Of a DNA stretch of 27,969 bases, positions 15,763 to 21,677 are shown in pieces. The DNA is taken from assembly GCA_964612675.1 (NCBI GenBank), contig CAZTDD010000097.1, positions 1 to 27,969 on the forward strand, written 5' to 3'. The translations under genes and the position numbers were made by a program. The stretch is from CAZTDD01 sp964612675 (GTDB lineage: Bacteria; Hinthialibacterota; Hinthialibacteria; Hinthialibacterales; JAKPRU01). The notes beneath the pieces were generated by a model. The model worked only from the letters and a program-made list of their open reading frames with translations, was not told the origin of the DNA and searched no databases. The first letter of the stretch is position 1; each line of letters starts with the position of its first letter.

Positions 15763-15791
15763 AGTATAGGCCAATGTGATTGACCGAACAA
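15763..15791 (-). promoter_or_regulatory. Promoter with operator-like repeat before the PIN gene
   Basis: On the minus strand TTGTTC (15791-15786), a 17-nt spacer and TATACT (15768-15763). The spacer, GGCCAATGTGATTGACC on the plus strand (15769-15785), is an inverted repeat with one mismatch, exactly where an autorepressor would block RNA polymerase. The -35 is weak. Confidence 0.4.
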
Positions 15792-16030
15792 TGCAATTGC
15801 GCTTCCTTTTCGTCCCGCCTTGTCAATCTCTACTTTCGAGCGCTCTTGATTCAAAAATCCAAAGCGCTGCCAGGGCGGCGCACTCCATATTCCAATTGGG
15901 TCAGAGCCGCATAGGACAGGTCTTAAGGTGGCCAGAAGCGATCATCTATCTTGTGTCCGCGTACCTCTCACGATGGGTTTCCCAGCCAGTATCTTCTCAT
16001 CAAGAACGATGCGTTCTCGCCAATCCATCT
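15792..16030. other. Intergenic region with nothing recognised
   Basis: Long open frames cross this region on the plus strand, but they run antisense through the neighbouring TA genes and match no family. I see no RNA gene or repeat. Confidence 0.4.
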
Positions 16031-16234
16031 TTATTCTCCGGTTTGCCTTTCAGAATCGCTTCCAGGAGTCTGAGGTCCTTGCCTGCGGAGTTCTCTCTGC
16101 CGTTCACGCAAGCGTTCTGTCCGCTGCCGCCAGTACTCTGCTTCCTCTTCCGGTGTCATTTCTTCGATTTCTTGCAGGATCTTCTGTCCGCCACGATGCA
16201 TCATCTCTACACAATCGAAATCTTTCTTGTCCAT
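16031..16234 (-). CDS. Small KDFDCV-type protein, orphan partner of a lost PIN toxin
   Basis: A 67-residue protein beginning MDKKDFDCVEMMHRGGQ, then a very charged probable coiled coil rich in Glu, Arg and Gln. It is related at its start to the small gene at 15271. Directly upstream, another frame reads EIVDHGQ, resembling the end of the PIN protein (EVVDYEQGF) in the same overlapping position. A PIN gene therefore seems to have stood here and been deleted, leaving this orphan. The match is short and could be partly due to the shared overlap. Confidence 0.55.
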   Translation of the reverse strand: MDKKDFDCVEMMHRGGQKILQEIEEMTPEEEAEYWRQRTERLRERQRELRRQGPQTPGSDSERQTGE

Positions 16235-16314
16235 GGTCGACTATCTCTATCAAGGCGGGCTCCCCGGCGTGGGTCTTTGATCCGTGCATTAGAAACGCTG
16301 ATGTTGACAAATCG

Positions 16315-16542
16315 CTAGAGCTCAGTCAATTCGGGAACCCGTTCCTCCTCGTATTTTTCGATAAGAACACCGATCACTTCCATCAACGATGCCAAAGGGT
16401 GATCCTCATCCTCACCCACTACGTCGATCAAGGCATCCAGTTGACGAACCAGTCGCAGATACTCGGCTTCTGTGTGGGGAACATATACGACGTCCGCCAG
16501 TGTCGGCCAGACTCGCTCCACCGTTTGCACTTCCGTTACCAT
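16315..16542 (-). pseudogene. higA: HigA-type antitoxin, truncated before its HTH
   Basis: 75 residues matching the N-terminal dimerisation half of HigA partners of this HigB family (EYLRLVRQLDALIDVV ... VIGVLIEKYEEERVP). Normal proteins continue with an Xre-type helix-turn-helix to about 110-140 residues; here a stop follows ELTEL. It lies 3 nt after higB. The product may still bind the toxin but should not bind DNA. It could be functional as an antitoxin, so the pseudogene label is an inference. Confidence 0.6.
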
Positions 16543-16545
16543 GGC

Positions 16546-16833
16546 TTACTCCTTCCATTTGCCTCTATCATACTCATCGTGCGTAAGCACTTCGCGGATG
16601 TAGACCTTCTGCCGATTGTAGTGAATAGCCGCAATTAGTCGTGCCTTGCCGCCGCCGATATTGAAAACGGTCAGTCTGTCCACTCGATCAGCATCCGGAA
16701 AGGTCTTTCGGAGCTGGGCAAACGAACGGAAGTGCTCCGATTTCATTAGTCTATACCAATGCTGGAGTGCTGTCTTTGTGTCGGGATGCCTTTCAGCAAA
16801 CGTATTTAACCGTTTCCTTGTAATGATATGCAT
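16546..16833 (-). CDS. higB: HigB-type mRNA interferase toxin
   Basis: A 95-residue RelE-superfamily toxin. MHIITRKRLNTFAERHP at the start, WYRLMKSEHFRSFAQLRKTFPDAD in two blocks, and VFNIGGGKARLIAAIHYN and LTHDEYDRGKW near the end are typical of HigB, which cleaves mRNA on the ribosome. ATG 16833 was preferred to one 5 codons upstream because GGAAGA lies at a proper distance. The frame is intact although its antitoxin lacks the DNA-binding half. Confidence 0.88.
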   Translation of the reverse strand: MHIITRKRLNTFAERHPDTKTALQHWYRLMKSEHFRSFAQLRKTFPDADRVDRLTVFNIGGGKARLIAAIHYNRQKVYIREVLTHDEYDRGKWKE

Positions 16834-16975
16834 TGATCTTCCAATCACTCACCGATTCTATGCACACAATGAATTCTACACCACTTATCGCCTTTTCGCA
16901 TCCATCAAAAATCATCCACGCTCGCCCCGGAGTTGGACTCGGGGTCGGTCAACGTGCGATAATAACTGATACCCC

Positions 16976-17242
16976 TCATTCGAAATGTGTCCACATGCGA
17001 ATGATTTTCCCAGTCTTGGCGTCATCCAGGATCTGATAAACCAACCGGTGTTGGATGTTGATTCGCCGTGAGTAGGCTCCAGTGAGATTCCCCACTGGTT
17101 TTTCAAAAGGTGGAGGGGTTTGATAAGGATTACTCTCGAGGATCTTGAGGAGTTTCTCAGTTTGCGGCTTTAGATTCGATTGTGCCAGTTTCTTGGCGTC
17201 CGCCTGCGCCTGTTTTGTGTAGACCAGTTTCCACTTCTTCAC
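16976..17242 (-). CDS. yoeB: YoeB/Txe-family toxin
   Basis: An 88-residue RelE-fold ribosome-dependent mRNA interferase. KLVYTKQAQADAKKL opens the protein, PFEKPVGNLTGAYSRRINIQ holds the conserved Glu and Arg, and the C-terminal MWTHFE carries the His of the YoeB active site. GTG 17242 overlaps the antitoxin stop (GTGA); a TTG one codon earlier is also possible. The gene is complete. A CCCCGAGT/ACTCCGGGG stem lies downstream (16925-16944) without a T-tract. Confidence 0.88.
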   Translation of the reverse strand: MKKWKLVYTKQAQADAKKLAQSNLKPQTEKLLKILESNPYQTPPPFEKPVGNLTGAYSRRINIQHRLVYQILDDAKTGKIIRMWTHFE

Positions 17243-17481
17243 CAATCCAGCTCTCGATCACACGCTTCAAGTGGTGTCTTCAGTCCGTTCTGAATAGACT
17301 CCCGCATGCCTGGGATAGATTGTAAATGGAGCGTTTCCTGAATCGCCCGCCAATCCTCCTCTGAGATCAACACCGCCGAGTTCTTCCTGGCGACGATCTG
17401 GATTGGACGGTGAGATTCCGCTACATCATTCAGGAGAGCGTGAAGTTTCTTTCGGGCTTCTGTCGCGGTTATGCTGGTCAT
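17239..17481 (-). CDS. yefM: YefM/Phd-family antitoxin
   Basis: An 80-residue antitoxin. ITATEARKKLHALLNDVAES is the DNA-binding Phd/YefM N-terminus, SAVLISEEDWRAIQETLHL the end of that fold, and the acidic C-terminus would wrap the toxin. ATG 17481 follows a perfect GGAGGTT ribosome site; an upstream in-frame ATG at 17508 lacks one. A perfect TTGACA lies about 50 nt upstream (17532-17537 on the minus strand), but I see no good -10 at 17 nt. It overlaps the yoeB start, forming a complete TA pair. Confidence 0.88.
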   Translation of the reverse strand: MTSITATEARKKLHALLNDVAESHRPIQIVARKNSAVLISEEDWRAIQETLHLQSIPGMRESIQNGLKTPLEACDRELDW

Positions 17482-17555
17482 GCCAACCTCCGAGAATATG
17501 TGTTTCATAAGCTGTGCGTTTGGACTCGTTTTGTCAATGGGGCGATCACTGGACT

Positions 17556-17585
17556 GGAGTGCGGCGGCTCCGGCGGCGCTTTGGC
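17556..17585. repeat. GC-rich intergenic repeat-like block
   Basis: GGAGTGCGGCGGCTC followed by CGGCGGCGCTTTGGCT has internal symmetry. A related piece, cgacgccgctttggctgatc, occurs near 14203. It resembles interspersed repeats I associate with PVC-group genomes, which is recall only. Confidence 0.35.
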
Positions 17586-17603
17586 TGTTTGCGATGGACT
17601 GAG

Positions 17604-17660
17604 CTACCGCAAGCTTTTACCCTCCATCGTTTCTACACAGTCAAAGTCTTTCTTGTTCAT
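17604..17660 (-). pseudogene. Truncated KDFDCV-type small protein
   Basis: An ATG at 17660 with GGAGGG upstream reads MNKKDFDCVETMEGKSLR and stops. The first ~12 residues match the small protein at 16234, and the rest of the family's helical region is missing. It is probably a remnant of a third PIN/small-protein locus. Its ribosome site lies in the repeat at 17675-17705. Confidence 0.5.
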
Positions 17661-17674
17661 TCTTGTCCCTCCCC

Positions 17675-17705
17675 ACCGCCACCAGGGGACGGGGGTGGGG
17701 CGGGG
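17675..17705. repeat. CCGCCxCCAGGGGAC repeat, copy 1
   Basis: ACCGCCACCAGGGGAC followed by a G-rich GGGGTGGGG tail. Related copies are at 18418-18464 and 19111-19154. Copy 1 lies just downstream of the pseudopilin gene at 17713. Confidence 0.6.
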
Positions 17706-17712
17706 CAGTAAC

Positions 17713-18303
17713 TCACATCCATCTTGGACCTGTCGTTCGTGGCCCCCCTTTTCGCTCCCGATACCAGCGCGGCGTGTACGCGCCACCGGCGCGGTAAATA
17801 TCGCCGTTGCTGTGGAGACCGTTTGTGGGCGTATAGAATTCGAATTCCGGTGAATGGGAGGGGAACAGATTGGTTCGGGTGCTGTCGACTTCATCCGGTC
17901 CGACAGATTCGATGCCGTAGATGTTGTTGACCGGTGTTCTGTTGGGCCATGCGTTGACACCGAATTCATAGAATTGGTCGTATCCATCTGTGCCGAAACC
18001 CCGGATATATTTCCTGCGAAACGGGTCGGGCAAAATGGATTGGAGATACGCGACCGGTGTGGTGAGATAGACATAGCCTCGATAGTCTGTTGCCTGAGTG
18101 GAACGAATCGGGGGAAGGCCGCCATATTCGAGCATGTACATTTCGAGAGCCGTGGCAATCGTATTCTCGTCGGCTTCCGCCCGGGCGATTTTGGCTCGAA
18201 CCTGGGCGTTGAGAAAATTGGGCACAGCAATCGCCGCGAGGATGCCGATGATCGCGACTACAATCAGCAACTCGATCAGTGTGAATCCCTTTTGACGGAT
18301 CAT
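17713..18303 (-). CDS. Type II secretion/type IV pilus pseudopilin-like protein 3
   Basis: 196 residues from ATG 18303. The six-residue leader MIRQKG is cut before FTLIELL, with Glu at +5, and the AAIAVPNFLNAQVRAKIARAE helix continues. Later come TTPVAYLQS, DPFRR, a GPD motif and YTPTNGLHSNGDIYRAGG, the shared C-terminal signature. ATG 18303 is spaced well from AGGA, while ATG 18309 would be too close. It is separated from pseudopilin 4 by a broken TA locus and lies on the opposite strand. The machine it belongs to is not encoded here. Confidence 0.88.
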   Translation of the reverse strand: MIRQKGFTLIELLIVVAIIGILAAIAVPNFLNAQVRAKIARAEADENTIATALEMYMLEYGGLPPIRSTQATDYRGYVYLTTPVAYLQSILPDPFRRKYIRGFGTDGYDQFYEFGVNAWPNRTPVNNIYGIESVGPDEVDSTRTNLFPSHSPEFEFYTPTNGLHSNGDIYRAGGAYTPRWYRERKGGPRTTGPRWM

Positions 18304-18417
18304 AGACATAATCCTGTCCCACAACTCGAAATGCCTCAGCGGCTCCTTGAACAAGGGATCAGTGTAACACGTTTCTTACTCTACGGGCGTAAAATGAATA
18401 CGTCTGATTGGATTCAA

Positions 18418-18464
18418 AACCGCCGCCAGGGGACGGCGGTCACCAACCACCGGTGTCGGGGTGG
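18418..18464. repeat. CCGCCxCCAGGGGAC repeat, copy 2
   Basis: AACCGCCGCCAGGGGAC, an extra segment, then CGGTGTCGGGGTGG. It has the same order as copy 3 with about 18-20 bp inserted in the middle. Confidence 0.6.
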
Positions 18465-18554
18465 TATTGATGTGGGAACGCGGTCATAATGCTATAGGGA
18501 CGTGGGAAACTCCCTGTCCACAACGAAAACAGACGAACAGAGAAGAGGACTCCG

Positions 18555-18755
18555 ATGACAAGTTCATGCCCTTTTGCAAAGGAATTCGTCACCGATGCTC
18601 AGGGCCGGGTTGTGAAAGTGATTCTTGACTGGAATGAGTACAAGAACCTGGTCGAACTGTTGGAAGAAGAGGGATTGCATCGGGCCATGATGGAGGTGAA
18701 AGAGGAAGTGCCAATTGAATTGGACGAGGCGTTGGCTCAGCTGGAAGAAGCATGA
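18555..18755 (+). CDS. Small antitoxin-like protein upstream of a RelE-type toxin
   Basis: 66 residues. FVTDAQGRVVKVILDWNEY (11-29) resembles the N-terminus of Phd/RelB-like antitoxins, and the acidic helical C-terminus (ELDEALAQLEEA) is typical of the toxin-binding part. AGAGGA precedes the ATG. Its stop overlaps the toxin start as ATGA. Since the toxin frame is broken, this is a residual antitoxin. Confidence 0.65.
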   Translation: MTSSCPFAKEFVTDAQGRVVKVILDWNEYKNLVELLEEEGLHRAMMEVKEEVPIELDEALAQLEEA

Positions 18756-19020
18756 AAACACTCTACCTGCCGAGCTTCATCAAGGATCTGAAATCGCTCC
18801 GAAATCTACCCGTTTATGACAAGGTGAAATTTATCGCCTTTAACGAAGTGCCTCAGTGACGACATCTCAACGAGATCGCCGATTTCGCAAAATTCAGGAA
18901 GGCCGCGAATGCCTACCGAATTCGCGTGGGGGCTATCGGAGCGGTGTTTTCCGGCAAGGGGAGACTCTGATTTTTGCTCGCGTTCTGCACCGCAAAGACC
19001 TCTATCGCTACTTTCCGTGA
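18752..19020 (+). pseudogene. RelE-type toxin with internal stop and frameshift
   Basis: Starting at the ATGA overlap, 35 codons read MKTLYLPSFIKDLKSLRNL...EVPQ and then meet TGA at 18857-18859. The same frame continues with HLNEIADFAKFRKAANAYRI and RVGAIGAVFSG, then shifts frame around 18955-18965 to GETLIFARVLHRKDLYRYFP and a TGA at 19018-19020. The segments keep the order of one RelE-family toxin, AYRIRVG and YRYFP being typical family pieces. One nonsense change and one indel have inactivated it. Confidence 0.8.
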
Positions 19021-19110
19021 GATAGCGCATTGAAATCAGAGCAAGAGAATTCTCGGGAATGAACGAGCAAATCCAATAGGTATAACTCAACGATGAGCGG
19101 TTTCCCTCAG

Positions 19111-19154
19111 AACCGCCGCCAGGGGACCGGGGTGGGGAGGGGTGTTGGTGTGGA
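19111..19154. repeat. CCGCCxCCAGGGGAC repeat, copy 3
   Basis: AACCGCCGCCAGGGGAC followed by CGGGGTGGGGAGGGG and ttggtgtgg, about 80 nt before pseudopilin 4. Confidence 0.6.
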
Positions 19155-19232
19155 TCGGTCGATGGACCCTTCTCAGGAACATCGTGAGAGAATCCGATAA
19201 AATTGAAAACTCCGTCCGCGCGGGAATTGAAA

Positions 19233-19832
19233 ATGATTCGCCCTCGCCTACAAATTCGCCATCGAGCGTTTACGCTCATCGAGCTGCTGATCGTAGTCGC
19301 CATCATCGGCATTCTCGCTGCGATTGCGGTCCCGAATTTTCTGAATGCTCAGATTCGCGCAAAGGTCTCGCGCAACTACTCGGATTTCAAAGCCATGTCG
19401 GTCGGTATGTTCGCCTACCGCATCGATCACAATGAATACCCGCGTGATCCAAACGACGCCCCTCCTGGGAAATCCTGGCTCGTGAATATCGCCATGACCG
19501 CGCTCACAACGCCAATTGCGTATTTATCCACTATTCCGAAAGATCCGTTTTCACTCGCAACGGGCGAAATCGGCAACTGGCATAATGAGCCGTGTCAGGC
19601 GGGCTCGTACATTTACGCCGTGGAACAAGATCCTCAGCTGCGCATCTCGGGCATTATGTTCAAAGATACGTTTTCTTTCGGCAGCATCGGCCCCGACGGC
19701 GACTGGGATCTCGGCATGAATTTCAAAGATTCACGCTACGATCCGAGCAATGGGGTGGTTTCGAACGGGGACGTGGTGATGTTCTTTCCGGGTGAGGATG
19801 CGACCGAAGATCCCGGTGTGACGCCGTGGTGA
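19233..19832 (+). CDS. Type II secretion/type IV pilus pseudopilin-like protein 4
   Basis: 199 residues from ATG 19233. The leader MIRPRLQIRHRA ends in Ala rather than Gly before FTLIELL. Ala at -1 is tolerated by some prepilin peptidases, and such leaders seem common in several candidate phyla. The helix and Glu+5 are intact. TTPIAYLS, KDPFS, a GPDGD motif and YDPSNGVVSNGDVV show the shared family layout. The last seven codons (DPGVTPW plus stop) are duplicated after the assembly gap at 20411. An in-frame TTG at 19203 is a less likely start. Confidence 0.88.
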   Translation: MIRPRLQIRHRAFTLIELLIVVAIIGILAAIAVPNFLNAQIRAKVSRNYSDFKAMSVGMFAYRIDHNEYPRDPNDAPPGKSWLVNIAMTALTTPIAYLSTIPKDPFSLATGEIGNWHNEPCQAGSYIYAVEQDPQLRISGIMFKDTFSFGSIGPDGDWDLGMNFKDSRYDPSNGVVSNGDVVMFFPGEDATEDPGVTPW

Positions 19833-19966
19833 TCTGACAGAGAACGGCCCGCCTTGTAGCCGTCGCCACGCAGGCTAATCGCTGGTCCGCCACGGCACTA
19901 TTTCTACAGCCTGCGAACATCACGGGGCGAACACACGCAATGCCTATGACCGGCGTCTTGTACAGC

Positions 19967-20257
19967 CTATGACCTTGCGAGGACCTCTCTTTCCAGCCGG
20001 TCCCCGATCTTGTCTCTTTGAACTTCCAAATCGTAATGTGTTTGGAGATTCAACCAGAATTCGGGCGATATGCTGAAGTAGCGGCCGAGTCGGAGAGCCG
20101 TATCGGCGGAGATTCCGCGCTCGCCGCGGACAACCTCGTTGATTCGGCGTGCGGGGACACTGATGTCCTTTGCGAGACGGTACTGGCTGATCTCCATGGG
20201 GTTGAGAAACTCCTCGAGTAGGATTTCACCGGGGTGGATGGGTTGCATTTTCTTCAT
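19967..20257 (-). CDS. higA: HigA/VapI-type HTH antitoxin
   Basis: A 96-residue Xre-family protein. The family start MKKMQPIHPGEILLEEFL is followed by the helix-turn-helix ISQYRLAKDISVPARRINEV, then GISADTALRLGRYF and PEFWLNLQTHYDLE. ATG 20257 has AGGAG upstream, ending just before the N run. The partner toxin HigB is usually encoded immediately upstream, which here is inside the gap, so its presence cannot be judged. It is convergent with pseudopilin 4. Confidence 0.88.
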   Translation of the reverse strand: MKKMQPIHPGEILLEEFLNPMEISQYRLAKDISVPARRINEVVRGERGISADTALRLGRYFSISPEFWLNLQTHYDLEVQRDKIGDRLEREVLARS

Positions 20258-20274
20258 TGTCCGGCTCCTAATGG

Positions 20275-20374
20275 NNNNNNNNNNNNNNNNNNNNNNNNNN
20301 NNNNNNNNNNNNNNNNNNNNNNNNNNNNNNNNNNNNNNNNNNNNNNNNNNNNNNNNNNNNNNNNNNNNNNNNNN
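20275..20374. other. Assembly gap of 100 N
   Basis: Exactly 100 undefined bases, a conventional filler, so the true distance is unknown. A 27-bp exact duplication (19809-19835 and 20411-20437) lies on either side, and open frames drawn through the N are not meaningful. Confidence 0.98.
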
Positions 20375-20410
20375 TGATGAGTTGGTTACTAGCACCCGCC
20401 CGCGGTCCTC

Positions 20411-20437
20411 GATCCCGGTGTGACGCCGTGGTGATCT
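20411..20437 (+). repeat. 27-bp copy of the pseudopilin 4 gene end
   Basis: Identical to 19809-19835, covering DPGVTPW and the stop codon. It may be the tail of another pseudopilin gene hidden in the gap or a scaffolding artefact. The 80 nt between gap and next gene hold nothing else that I recognise. Confidence 0.8.
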
Positions 20438-20452
20438 CGTACGTACAGCTCT

Positions 20453-21529
20453 CTACCCGCTCTGTTGCTTCTCTTGAATCAGCTGATGAACGCCTTCAAG
20501 CGCGTCTTCCCAACCCGCGTACGACTCGACGTTCCTCATCTCGTCTCGCGGCAGCGGGACAAATTTGCCGTGGCCGGTGCAAAGAACCGTCCCGTCTTCA
20601 TCGGTGATTTCGCCGCGTGCGGTCGCCAACCGAGGTCGATAATCGACACACTCAGCCGAGATATGCAACCGCTTCCCCGCCGGTGCACGCTGTTTGAACC
20701 GGATGGTGATTTCAGCGGAGATACATAGGGTCTTGTCACGGGTAATGGAAGTCCAGCCCATGGTTTCATCGAGTAGCGCGGTCAACACACCCCCGTGGAC
20801 CACCCCCTCGAATCCACAATGCTGCTCCCCGGCAACGAATGTCGTCTCGACACGGTCGTTATTCACATAAAACTGTATATCCAACGCGATCGGGTTCCCG
20901 GTCGAACCGCAGACAAAACACTTCTTATACCGTGGCAGTAGAATCCGGCCCTGGTTGTCCAGCCCCCATTTCAGCCGAGGGCGGAACGGAGCCTGACTCA
21001 ATGAGGTGTACACAGCACCACTGGGTTGAAGATCGCTCTTGATCAGTTCGACATTAACGGCATCCATCGCTCCCGCCCGAAAAGCCCGCAACTTATCGCT
21101 AACTCGGAGCGGTCCACGAAGACCTCTGTCAACCCGCGCGACAGTGAGATGAGGATGGAACGCTTTCTTGTCATACGGAATCCCCGCGCGATCCAAGCCG
21201 TCCCGAATCCGTGATTCCAGCTCGGTCAGTGGATCGGTGTCTCCTCCGGCCCCGAGCCATACCACCCTGGGCGTTCCTTTCGGCGGGAACTGCCCGATTC
21301 CTTCGACGGACAGATCGAACGCTTCCGTCTCGGCGGCCGTGGTTTCCAGGAGAGCACTGACCTCGTTCGCCTGCTCTTCGGTGATATCGCCGAGAAACTT
21401 GAGGGTCAGATGAATGTTCTCGGGGGGAACATACTTGAACTTGAACCCGGAGCGACGCAACTCGTCCTGGAGCTCGCCGATCTTCTTCTGGATTGTTTCA
21501 GGAAGCACAATAGCGATAAAGCAACGCAT
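20453..21529 (-). CDS. RNA 2',3'-cyclic phosphodiesterase (2H) fused to a hotdog thioesterase
   Basis: A 358-residue two-domain protein. Residues 1-185 are a ThpR/LigT-type 2H phosphoesterase with both catalytic HxT motifs, H40-L-T42 in HLTLKFLG and H127-L-T129 in HPHLTVAR; such enzymes open 2',3'-cyclic RNA ends. Residues about 198-330 are a PaaI-like hotdog thioesterase. C204-x2-C207 in CFVCGSTGNP resembles the N-terminus of that subgroup, and GVVHGGVLTALLDETMGW (242-259) is the central helix with the probable catalytic Asp/Glu. A helical tail follows. The frame is continuous, and a normal ThpR is only about 180 residues, so this is a real fusion unless the assembly is wrong. The ribosome site is weak. 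It diverges from the GT39-like gene. Confidence 0.85.
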   Translation of the reverse strand: MRCFIAIVLPETIQKKIGELQDELRRSGFKFKYVPPENIHLTLKFLGDITEEQANEVSALLETTAAETEAFDLSVEGIGQFPPKGTPRVVWLGAGGDTDPLTELESRIRDGLDRAGIPYDKKAFHPHLTVARVDRGLRGPLRVSDKLRAFRAGAMDAVNVELIKSDLQPSGAVYTSLSQAPFRPRLKWGLDNQGRILLPRYKKCFVCGSTGNPIALDIQFYVNNDRVETTFVAGEQHCGFEGVVHGGVLTALLDETMGWTSITRDKTLCISAEITIRFKQRAPAGKRLHISAECVDYRPRLATARGEITDEDGTVLCTGHGKFVPLPRDEMRNVESYAGWEDALEGVHQLIQEKQQSG

Positions 21530-21677
21530 AATGATCCGATGGTAGAGCGCCGGGCGATCCTGTCAAGAAAGGACCTCCCAAACACAGATTGGGGAAGATA
21601 GGACATCCTTTTGAGTCAACCCTGTCTTATTCTATGATTATTCTCCTGTGCCTTTCTCCAGAGAAGGACAATAAGAA

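Noticed and set aside
15776..16638. Long plus-strand open frames (180 and 236 residues)
   Set aside because: They run antisense through the KDFDCV-type gene and the higBA genes, have Ser/Arg-rich composition, and show no domain.
20258..20395. Extended HigA protein through the N run
   Set aside because: The extra residues are undefined; ATG 20257 with AGGAG upstream gives a normal-length HigA.
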